The notes under the pieces are model-generated. The model was not told the origin of the DNA. It made no database searches and was given only the letters and a program-made list of their open reading frames with translations. From Centroberyx gerrardi (Eukaryota; Chordata; Actinopteri; Beryciformes; Berycidae), in contig NC_136005.1 in assembly GCF_048128805.1 (NCBI RefSeq), positions 14,556,760 through 14,620,759 of the forward strand: a DNA stretch of 64,000 nt, given 5' to 3'. Positions 25,316 to 37,000 of the stretch are shown here, in pieces (positions within the stretch are counted from its first letter, which is position 1; each line of letters opens with the position of its first letter). The translations under genes were made by a program, and so were the position numbers.

Positions 25316-25554
25316 AACTGCAGAGGGAAGAAATTTCCTGTAGTGAGGTGCTCAGGAAAGGACATTGCTGGCTCAGGAACCACCTTTAGGCTACCTATTC
25401 CCCAGAAAATGCAAGTGTCAGCCAATAAACATAGCCTGCTCATGGTCACGAGAAATGGGTCAGCATGCTTTATGTGAGGACTAATTATTGTACCTCGTTT
25501 GGAAAAATGAAACACACTGATGCAGCAAACAACATGGGCGATCACCATAAAATG

Positions 25555-26720
25555 GGTATAAGCAGAGATGGGCAGTATTTCTGTTACTTGTATTAGAAAT
25601 ACGTATTTCAATTACTTTTGAGTATTTTGTAATTTGTATTTGACAGGGCTGAAAAAATTCAAATGTAATTTGTAACAAGATACTTAAGAGTGGAGTAATT
25701 TCGTATTTTCAAAATACTCAAAATACTTTCTCCATGATTCATAAAACAAAAAAACATTCATGCAAATACATCTTAAAATGAAGAACAATACACTTAGACA
25801 CACTCACACAGTGATTTTGTAAGCCCACACTACTCACAGTATTTCCATCTGCACAGGAGGCAGTTAACACCAGAAATATTTGAAAAGTTAGTTGTTCTTA
25901 AAGGCAACTAAATAGGCTTCTAATTGAAGTGGTTGGGTCTCAACTGCCATGTCTTTGAATTGGACAGAGAGCAAGTTTCTACATACTGTACAAGACATAC
26001 TATTTTCAGTATTTTTGTTGTTTTTACAGTTTTGCTTAGATACAGTACCTTGTTATACAGAGGGCACAGATGTGCTGTGGTTTCTGAGTATTCTCTCTAC
26101 AGTGTGAGTTGTGCATATCCTTTTTACCCACAGGTTTTATACTGTGCATGTTTGATTGTTAAATGACAGAAGATTAATTAAAAAATGAAGCAGGCAGTTG
26201 GCAAAAAAGCTCTTTTGAAGCATTTAATCCAAGTATTCGAACACAGCTTCTTGTTATTTCTAGTGATTTCTTCATTTCAAGTCCAAGAAGAAAGGTTGAA
26301 CAGTAAAGTGAAATCTATCTGGCATTTTGGGGATATACTGTGTGATAATGGTGTGAGTGTTCTTGTGTGCACGCGTGGATATGTGTGCAAGTGTGTTTAT
26401 GCCTGGGTAAAATATGTACATACACAGTACAGGCATATGCATTTACAGTAGCATTCTACTTCCTGTTCTTCCTTCCTGTATGGTTCAAACTCTCACCAGA
26501 GCCTTGTGTACATTATAAAAATCTGAATTTTCTGCCATTTTGTACAAATTCTGAATGCCCAATGTTACAAATGTATTTTCCTGTATTTTAAAAATACAAA
26601 ATACATGTATTTTATGGCTCCAGTATTTTGTATTTTATTTTGATACATTTATTTGAGGGGTATTTTGTATTTTGTAACAAGATACATTTTGATGCATCTT
26701 TGCCCATCTCTGGGTATAAG
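25555..26720. mobile_element. Non-autonomous hAT-type DNA transposon with 8-bp target duplication
   Basis: The element spans 25,563-26,712. It starts CAGAGATGGGCA and ends with the exact reverse complement TGCCCATCTCTG. It is flanked on both sides by GGTATAAG (25,555-25,562 and 26,713-26,720), an 8-bp target-site duplication as expected for hAT. Subterminal parts are rich in GTATTT/AAATAC motifs typical of fish hAT elements. No transposase frame is present, so it was mobilised in trans. At 1,150 bp it is long for a MITE. Confidence 0.88.
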
Positions 26721-26897
26721 GAAGTGTAAAACAAGACACCATTGTTTAAAGTACTCACAAAGTTGTGCAAACTACCTCTTGAATTTAAATACCCACACTT
26801 TTATACCCACACCCCATACTATCCAATACTCTTGCTTTGATTTGTTTAACAGCATACAGAGGCAGCAAGCAGGTATACTGATTACAGATGGGCTGCT

Positions 26898-27420
26898 GCT
26901 AGTGGTAGAAAGAGACTAGAGGTCCTATTCAAGTTTTAATATTGTTACTTTGTTGATATTTTACTTAAGTAGAAGTAGAAGTACTGATGTAAGTAAAAGT
27001 AAAATTAGCTCATTCAAAATGTACTCAGAATAAAAGTTATTGAGTTACTTTTTAAAAGAGAGAACATTGTTAGATGTGATCTTTTCCACAAAATTCTAAA
27101 AAGATGATTCTTTAATTGGAAAAAATGAAAATTACAAAATAAAGTACAAAAACAAAGTCAAGCCAGATTAGTCTTCTCTTCTTTGCTGACTGACTGTTCA
27201 CTGCAAAGACCAAAACAATTGGTCAATTTACAATGGCCCAGTTTCTATTGCTCATGAAGAGCCACAACATTTGTTCTCTGTAATGGATGTGATTTAAAAT
27301 GTAGTGAAGTGCAAAACTCAAGTAAAAATGTACTTAAGTAAAAGTCAAATTACCGGCTTTAAAAAATACTCAAAAAGCGCTCAAAAAAGCTACTGACTTA
27401 CAGTAATGTGAGTAAATGGG
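26898..27420. mobile_element. Degenerate hAT-like non-autonomous element
   Basis: The left part starts near GTGGTAGAAAGAGAC and carries ACTTAAGTAGAAGTAGAAGT. The right part has inverted counterparts (AAGTAAAAATGTACTTAAGT and TACAGTAATGTGAGTAAATG). This is the familiar fish hAT terminal sequence (AAGTACTT-rich), but the ends are eroded and no target duplication was found. Confidence 0.55.
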
Positions 27421-28079
27421 CCAGGCTTCAAGAGATCAGTCAGCCAGTGTGCTTAAATGCTTTACATGGTCATCTGAAATGTGTATTCATCCACTGTCCT
27501 ACATGGATTTAACATGCATAGGATTAAGCATGAGCCTTTACACTGATTAATGCCAGTGCTTTTCTACAAGCAGCTGTCAATGAAGAATACCAGTGTAATT
27601 ATATTTTTCAGGTAGGGTAATGAATAATCATGACCCTCACAAAGGATGAGTATTAGGACAAAAGTGTGGCATGTGAATGACAGGAATCGGGATAGGTGTG
27701 TTTAGCTCAGTGGGGTGAAGTGGCCCTCATGGTAAATTCCCGTGACAGCCAGCATACATTCCAGCGGGACATTTGGTGACATTGTGTATAGTGTCATTTG
27801 TCCTACAGTGTTTTGCTGAGTCTGAGAAAAATACATAAGTACAAAGCAGTAGGGCCTACAGTGTGTATGTACTGCAGCAGCAAAGAAATTGTGTGTTCAC
27901 AACTACTAAATATACAGTAGGACTCGGATATCTAACTTTTCATAGAATAAATCGACATTTAACTACCAGAAGACTATTTCTGATTGACCTTCAACCTTGC
28001 AATGTGTATCCTGCAGAATCAAAAATGTTGGCACAACAAAATACAAAAGACAATAGTAATTTAAAATAAACTTTGTGAT
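27421..28079. other. Intergenic, no feature seen
   Basis: AT-rich single-copy-looking sequence between the transposon pair and the inferred 3' end of the zfand5-type gene. No coding exon, RNA gene or clear repeat was recognised. Confidence 0.4.
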
Positions 28080-31000
28080 TTTATTGTTTTATACTTACTC
28101 TTACACATCATACAATCCTAAATTTTTAAAGAAAAACAAAATAAAAAGATATCTGGTGGTGTTTCTGGGGGACTGGAGTGCCAAAGGACTTTCTGCGGGA
28201 CCGAACTACAGCTTTGTGAACATTGTAGAATTCATTTGGTGTCCCTCAAGCTAATCTTCAGAGAGAGAATGAATCAAGTCATCTTCATTGTCTTTCATGG
28301 ATACTCAGTTCTGCTGCGACACACAGAATTTTAACCAGATTCATTATCATTGGCTGGTTTATGATCATTATTACTATCAACCAAAAGCCTTGCTTGATGA
28401 AGACAATGATTATGTAAAGTTGTGCTAAAGACAGGATTGAAGACATCAAAACTCCATCAAACTGAATTAAAGGAAGAAATAAGTATTCGTTATAACTAGA
28501 ATATCTAGGTACGGTTGCCTGGATTGCTGGTGCCAAGTCTTTCACCACAAACACTCAAAACAACTGCAGTGATCCAGCAGTCTCAGATCACACATGAGCA
28601 GATCGGGCTTCCATCCTCTGCCCAAAAACACAACGTCAACATCAGAGCTAGGTATAGCCTGATAAATGACATTACACTATACTGTATGAACTGTGGTGGT
28701 TTACATTCAAACCGCTCACATTTTCAAAAAATGGGGTGATATGAGCAGTCAATAGAAAACGGCAAGTGTAAACCATGATAACCGCAAGGTTCACACATCT
28801 GAACAATCATCCCAAGTAAAAGACAGGCTTTTTTTTTTTTTAACTCTAAAAAGGACAAGGCTGACCCATTAGGACTGTGTCCCATTCCAAAAAAATCACT
28901 CACTCCCGTCAATCTCAAAATGCTGCCCTGGCATGTACATCATGTAGGAAGCTGGGAAGAGTTTAGTTATTTTGCTTTAGATCTGTGAAGGAAAGTGAGC
29001 AGGATTTTGTAGGGGACAACTTTTTGGAATAACAATCAAACCAGCGGGCAAGGCTGAACTTTTTATACGTGTTATACTAGCCATCCTAAAAGCATAAGAC
29101 ACACCTTAGGGAATAACAAAGTGGAGAGCTTGTCTAATCACAAGTACCCTTAAATACAATGATTATTCTCCTTGTACATTATCGTCACACAACAATCCCC
29201 ATCAACTCCTTTTCAATTTCAATTATCCACTAGAGCTGAGTGAGAGCGAGCAATCAAATGACAATCAACAAGGCTCAAGGTGTTTCTAGCGCTTTGAAGC
29301 TTCAGGAGCTTTAGATGACTGACTTATCCCAGGTAATGACAGTCTTTGTGTTTGCATGCAAAGACACTAAGCCACTTAGAGCTGCCCGTCACCGACACTT
29401 TCTCTAACGGGGATTGCGATAAAGGCTAATTCTCCGATCGCAGGGGCCAGAACGAATTTCAAACTGGGCAAATGTGATATCTGCATACTCTGTCCATTCC
29501 TTGCAACCGTTTTCACAAATATTTAATAATAAAGATCAAGGAAAAGTTACAGGACAGCTTCTGATAACCCAAATGAAGCCTCTCACCTCCATGCACATCT
29601 CATATAGGCCTTACAACTTTCAATAACATCACTACGCTTTGACTGAACAGTCTTCAATAAGAGGATAAATGCATGGACTGGAATCCTGTATAAATCAGCA
29701 AGGCTAATAAAGCTTAATAGTAAGGGCTTGTTGAAAATCCGACCAGGAGATACTCAAGGTTGGGCCAGTTTACCATCAATACTTTGGACATAACATGGGT
29801 AGATGTGTTTAAGAATATAGAGATGCTAAATGAATGGTCAGTCAAGAAGAGCTTATAGCAATCCTGCATGACATTGGTGGCGGTTAGCAAGTCAGTACAA
29901 CTTTTATGCTCTGACAATAATCCACCCTATATTGTATGAATCATGAATAACCTGTGAATGACGGGGGAAAAAAGATGGAAAACAATTCAGTGCGGTTTGT
30001 GGCACGTTCTTTTTTTTTTTTTTTTGGGTAATTACGAAAAGCACTTTTATACACATAGTACTATTCTTCACCTTAATCCCCCCACCTTTTATAACCTGGC
30101 AAAAATCTACATTAAGATTATACTATATGAATAGGAGCCATATGGTATTTACATTTGAAAAAAACAGTAGAGTCCTGTTAACTTGAACCTCAGTCGAGGT
30201 TCCAGCCATGCATGCATTGTGCTACCGCAGTGTGTCTTTTTAACATTCTTGCTTCATTTCGAACTGTGCAGTCAGTTACAAAAGAATAACTCATTATGTC
30301 TGACTGAACACACATGCATGTAAATTTGATCTTCCTAGAAGTTGCTAGCTAGAAGCGACCTTCATAGCAGGGACTCTTCTGAATCGGAGCACATTGTAAA
30401 AGCACAGCACGCAACTCTGTAGTATTGCGACAATATTCACTTCGGCCGGGAGCGAAAGGTGTGTCACTGTGGAGAGTAACTGCGACCCAGTTCAGTTTTC
30501 ATTCAGCATGTGTCAGTGGTCTGCTGGTGGTTAGAGAAACATGGAGCTTCACTCTGCGTGACTCCACAGAACAGAAAAGGGCATTCAAGGAGAAAACACG
30601 ACATTGTGTCCTTCTAAAACAGAATGTCCCATCAATCAAGCAAGCAGGCAATTTCTTCAGCAAGCCTGCTATACACAGATCAACTATAAACTACAAAATG
30701 ACCCAGATGCTGAACAAAACTGAGTAGGTGTGGCACGTTATTTTGTGCTCTGCAGTTGACACACTTTATTTAGTTGTGCTTCGTTTCCAAATCCAAAATA
30801 ACGGACATTTTACTGCACAATCTTTATCATAACGGCTTAACTGGACTCTACGCCATCATATGTCAGAGCTTGTGTATTTTTTCTTCAAATGGTTATATAA
30901 TCAAGATGGAATTACTTAAATATAATTGAAAAGGTTAAATGCAAATCGTAATGATTTGCTGACACATGCTGCCAATCCTCCAGCACAGACCAACCAAACG

Positions 31001-31909
31001 ATAAAAAAATAAATAGAATGCAATCACACAATTCAAGCTAACTACAATATATTAATATAGATCTTCTGATGTCATACGCTCATTAAAACAGAAAGGAAAA
31101 AAAAAAATACAGAATTCAATCACTCAGTTAAGTCAAGGCTCTCAATTTCCCCTACCCCTTCCCTCCCCCACCTGCCCCTCCAATAACTGTTCATGCACCC
31201 AACATCAGTATGATAAGTCAATATATCAAAGAGAAACATTTCTGGAAAATGCAGAGACGTGGGAGTTCAACGTGTGGTGAACCATTGAGTAAGGGTAAGA
31301 GGAAGCGAGGAGAAAAAAAAAAAAATAGGCCAATTTGACAAGAAGTTGACATCATTTTTAGTCTGGGAGAATAATTTATATTCTCAAGACCTAAAAAGGT
31401 CTTGTTGATAGATGAAACCTCTCAGTCAGGGTCTGTAGCTTACTAGACTTCTAAATTGACCTCTCTCTGTCCTTATCCGAGCCGTGACACGCTCCTGAAC
31501 AGCTTACCCCTGTCTCACTTCAACTACCTTACAGGGATTGTATAAAAATAAACCCACACGATCCCCCAAGTTGAGAAACAACAAAAAGGGGTAAAATCAA
31601 ATGTCTTCCCTCCCCACAGCAACACTAATGCCCAACATGCCCCTACTGCTCTCTCCCTGACTCTCAAGCAAACGTGCACACACACTTTCATACACGCACA
31701 CACACATTCAGTCTCAAACAGTCCCTGGTGGAGAGAGAGGGAGATGCTAGTGAAGGGAGCGTCTGGACAGGGGCTGCAACCACACCACCCCACCCCACCC
31801 ATCTTAGACTACCATGAACAAATGAAGCCATTATATCAGGTGTTTTCATCCAAGTCGCCATTGTTCCAAATTCACACCGCGTCAGAGAGACTTTTTAAGC
31901 ACTCAGTCC
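28080..31909 (-). other. Probable 3' UTR of the zfand5-type gene
   Basis: About 3.8 kb of AT-rich, non-coding sequence follows the stop codon on the minus strand. A minus-strand AATAAA at 28,080-28,085 (TTTATT on +) could be the distal poly(A) signal. Several closer hexamers exist, so the true end is uncertain. Homopolymer T/A runs lie at 28,830, 30,010 and 31,313. Confidence 0.35.
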
Positions 31910-34023
31910 TCATAACTTCTGAATTTTCTCGGCCACCACGATGGGGTTCTCCTTGCGTATGCGGGCAGCAGCTGCACCCCGGTAGTCGTAGGGACAGTCG
32001 TGTTTGTCAGAGTAGCGGTGAATGGCGCAGAACAGGTTACCACAGCGACAGTCAAAACCTTCGGGAAAGAGAAGTAAACTTGGTCAGTCAATAAACACAG
32101 CTTTATTGCAAACATCATTACATATTTAACATTAGTCAAACAGTGTACAACAAACTGTTTCTCAAACAGAGTGAAAAAAGGACAAGAAAACTAGAACTGA
32201 GAATGTGTGAGTGTTGAAGAAGAAGGGGAAGAAGGCTGCGGGAGAGCCTGTTTTGAGGCAGGCCGGTTCGGCACAGGAGTGCAAGCCAGCAGTACACTGT
32301 GAAATGCCTTGGACCGTGAAATGCACCACTAGCCTGCAGTATGTTGCTCTCTACACCAAAGTGATAGGTGGTGGAGGACCACCATTACACAAGCCATGGA
32401 TTGGGAGTGGGGATATCTAGGTTACAGGTGAGAATGGAGATAGACAATAGTGATAGGTGTGGTAATAATAGCTTGCATACTGAAGCATGAACAACTAATG
32501 CACAGTTGTCTTTTTTATTGACAACACACTGCATTTTGTTCCAGGCCACTGTTGATGTAAGGTCAAATGGGTACAAGGCCTATATCTAACCTATTCATAT
32601 TAAATGTCTTAATAATAATAACTTCATTTTATATAGCACTTTTCAAAACAAAATTACAAAGTGCTTCACAAAGACAAGGAAGAAAAGTTAGAACAAAATA
32701 AAATAAAAGCAGGGCCAAAAATGACAAGAGAGAGCAATAAAACCACAAGAAATCAAACAATTAACAAAAGGCTTTTCTATAAAAGAAGGTTTTTAGTAGG
32801 GATTTGATGATAGATGATACAGATTCCACTAGCCTCAGGCAGGCTGTTCAAAAGCATAAGGGTTCTGACTGCGAAACCCTGGTCATCTTTAGTTTTAAGC
32901 CTGGAGCTACGGACAGCTAGAAGGGCACTGCCTGAAAATCTCAAGCAAGTTCAGGCTCATAAGAGGTCAAACGGACCGAGATGGAACTTGGGGCTAGACC
33001 TCGCTGAGCCTTAAAAACTAGCTGGAGATCTTAAAATCAATTCTAAAATGAACACAAAGCCTGTACAGGGAAGCTAGTATGGGAGTAACATGGTCCTGTC
33101 TCCTAGTCTTGGTTAAAAGTCTGGCTGTAGCGTTTTGCACTAGTTACAGACGGTTGAGGGAACTGTTGCTTAGACAGAAGTAGAGGGAGTTCCAGTAATC
33201 CAAGCGTAATGAAATTAAGGCATGGATTACCTTTTCCAGATCAGCAGAGTAGAGTCAAGATCTGATTTTAGAGATGTTTTTTAACTGGAGGAAACCTGAG
33301 TCAGATCTGAGTCAAATCTCTGGTGGGATTGATAGAGTTGATGTCCTTCCTTTAACTGTCATTAAGTTGAAGGAAGTTTTGGGACATCAAGCTCATAATA
33401 TCTGACCAGCAATCCATAAAGCCATTTAGGCTGAACGAGTTACTTGGGTTTATGGGTACATAAAGTTGTGTGTCACCTGCATAACAATGAAAATTTGTAT
33501 TATGTTTGAATGACGTCACCCAAAGGAAGCATGTAAATAGAAAACAAGGGGCCTAGGATCGATCCTTGGGGAACGCCACAGTTGAGATGCGCCACGGGAG
33601 GAGGCAATGCCAATCACCACAGAACATTTTCTAGCAGAAAGATATGATTTAAAGAAATTGAAAGCAGTATCAGTGAGCCCAACGTAATTTTCTAAGCAAC
33701 TGTGCAGAATGCTTGGAAAGTGTCAAAAGCAGCACTGAGACGTCTCTCCTTTTTGACTTTCTTCAGAATATCATCCCTTTCTAGATGCACGATAAAACCA
33801 ATGCAACATGTCTTTTTTTCTGGCCAATTTAGACACTCACCCAACATTTGAATGCTTTGCACCAAACGATCAAAACAGTAATGATGCCAAAATAGTAAGC
33901 TCAAGTGTAAACAAAATACTCTTCTGAATTTCAAAACGCTTAAGGCTAAAATTGTAAGGGGGAAAAAATTGGTCCCAGCAAAGCAGGTTGAACCATGCCA
34001 GTAGCTAACAAGAGCTCACTGCT

Positions 34024-34091
<68 letters not shown>

Positions 34092-37000
34092 TGAAATTAT
34101 TCTCTTCCTTACCAGTGAGGCCCACTTTCTTTCGGCATGAGAAGCAGCGGTTCTTTTTCTTGTTTTTATCAGGGGTTTGGTCACCATCAGAAGAAGCCTG
34201 TGCTGCTTCCCCTACTGGCCCTGGAGCAACAAAACACAAACAGGCAGGATCAGCTCAGAATACGTTATCAGTTGATGTGTTTTCTCATGTGTTTTCTCAT
34301 TCTGTAGTTTCTCAGTCTCTCTCTCTCTCTTGGAGCAAACAGGTTAGACTGTCTTCTGTGGCACTTACCTGTGTTTTTGGAAGTGCCCTCTTCCTCTTCC
34401 TCCTCAGCCTCAGCTCGATCAGAGTCTACAGCTGCTGAATCCTGGGAGATGCTCATAGCTGTCATCTGCTGAGTTACTGGGCTGGGAGAGCTGGGACTGA
34501 CATCACAAAGACATCAAGTAAAACTTTAGACCATAAATGAATTCCATTCCATCTCAAGAACAAAAAAGAATTTAAGAATTACAAATTGTATTCATTAAAA
34601 GAGCACAACTCCCTCTTTATGTGACAGATTCAGACTGTTTTAATGTTAGTGTAACTAATGTAGTATGCCCTTTGTAACTTCACTGACAACCTGGATGCTG
34701 GTTGTAGCCATCCACGATGACAGTTATCTAGGTGAAAATGCACTGATCACAATTCATACGACTCAAAAATAAGTAGTAGTAGCAGCAGTAGGCCTATTGT
34801 ATAAATCCCACTCTGGTAATTTTCTTTATCACTGAACATCACAAGCAATGCAAGACACAGTAGCAAACACAAACAGGGCATACAGAAACCAGACAGCACA
34901 TACATATGCACAACCATTCATGACTATACTAAACAGGCAAGTGAAGCACAAATCCATTCTGATCATTCCACAATGGGAACAAATTGACCATTTGAATCTC
35001 TCTGTAGACATTTTGGTAAGAATAAATCTATTACTGAAACAACGGAAATTGTGAGGGGGTGATCTGTGTTGTCCAGGAAACACGGAAATGTAGACATGGG
35101 TCTCCAATTGTACATTTAGTGATTCAAGATTAAATCCAAGATTAGCTGAGCAGACTTTCATTATATTTTTTCCAGTCTGTTGTCATCCTATTTTGATTGG
35201 TTTCCTTTCCAGCAAATGAGTGCACAACTAAAAATACTAGCAGGAACATGATTATAAAAAAAAATTGTAAAATGATTAAAAAAAACAAAAACAATAAACA
35301 GAACTTCTCAGAATATCCTCATCTTCTATTCTCACTAATTACACTCTTTCTTCAAATGGTACAAAGAAAATACATTTAACTTCAAATTGAATGATTTTAT
35401 TGGCATAAGAAAAAATATAAACCATATAAAAGTAGTTTACAAAATAAATTCAAAACAATGAACTAGGGCTGGAGTGATTATTGTGCTTTATAAAAAAACA
35501 AAAACAATTAGCATTTCCCATTGATGATTCATCGTTAGACACTAAAGCCTAGTTCCTCTCTCACTTTTCATTTGCATTTTGAAAATGGCTGATGCACGCA
35601 GCAGTTTTGAGGACAACATGCCCTCAAGCGAGCCTTCAAAACAAAGTGTTAAGTGCAGCAAAAAGTGGGAACACTTCTAGAAATGTAGTGGTAATGTAAT
35701 AACATGCATACTGTGAAGGATCAACTTGGCTTACTACAGCAGTATAGCAACCTTACTGGTCTTGTGTCAAGCCAGCCAGATTGAAAAAGGGACTTCTGGT
35801 CTTTTAAAATAAAACTAATATTGACGAACATACGTTACAATGGTTTTTGAGTAATACATTAAAAATGAAACTAAACAATATATGAAAGGAAGAATCTGTA
35901 CTCAAAGAAAATTAAATTACTCAATCACAAAACATATACCAGGTAACTTAGAAGGATGTCTACTATCTTGACAAATACATTTAATCCATAACTATAGCAC
36001 AATGTTCCTAAAGGCTACAGAATCAGTATCATAGCTCTGGTACCATAAGTGACAAATTTTTCTCTTATTTTGAAGGCAAATTACCTTACTTTCGGTCTCA
36101 TTCTGGGCAATTTTGGCTCACTTGACGCTGAGTAAGTGTAAATCTGTTACACTACCACAGTATTAGAGGTGGTGCTCATATCACAAGATAACTTAAAGAG
36201 GCAATATTTGTATGACCTCTTAAAAAATGTCCTTAATGTTTAAGCAAACGACTACTGTTGTTCACTGCAGAGCTCTAAAGAAGTACTAGCACAGTGCTAT
36301 CTTAAGCTGATGCTGGCTAAAGTGCAGAAGTACTAACGATAACATGATTCCGTTTCTATAACCTGGTATGATGATGTCTACATGATGGCACTCCCCTCTT
36401 GAGCTAACGAATCTATTAATCAATAGAATAATTCCCAAAATAGTCACTTATCAAAATAATGACTTGTTGCAGCTCTACAATCAACAATTCATATATCTAA
36501 GTGACTTTGACGTTGGTATAAATCCCATGCAATGAATATATGTAATAGTGCACAGCATGCACACTGTTCAGTGAGAGATGCATTATATTCTCCAACTCAA
36601 AGAAGAGAAGATCACCTCCAGATAAAGATAAAGATTACCGCAAGTAGACGATCCACTAAATTTCTCTCTGGCTCCCTCCTTCAGTGTCAACTTTCAAAAC
36701 AGATCCCTTTGATCTAGTTAATGCTACGTTTGTAAAAAGAGAAAACGGCCTGTACTTCAACCCCACAGAAATATGAGAAGCTGAAGTGAAAAAGGTCGTT
36801 AAATTTATGGAGAGAAATCACTGGTCACTGATCACAGTACTCCCTAAGGGCGACTCTGTGTGCTCTGGCCCAAAAAACAGCGGTTGCTTTCGGGCAGTGA
36901 AGGTGAGGCAGAGCCTGCTATGGAACAAGGTTGATGGTGTGTTGTTTTACCGAACAAGAACAAGCAATTTTGACCTGAAACCTTTCACTCACAATGTCTC

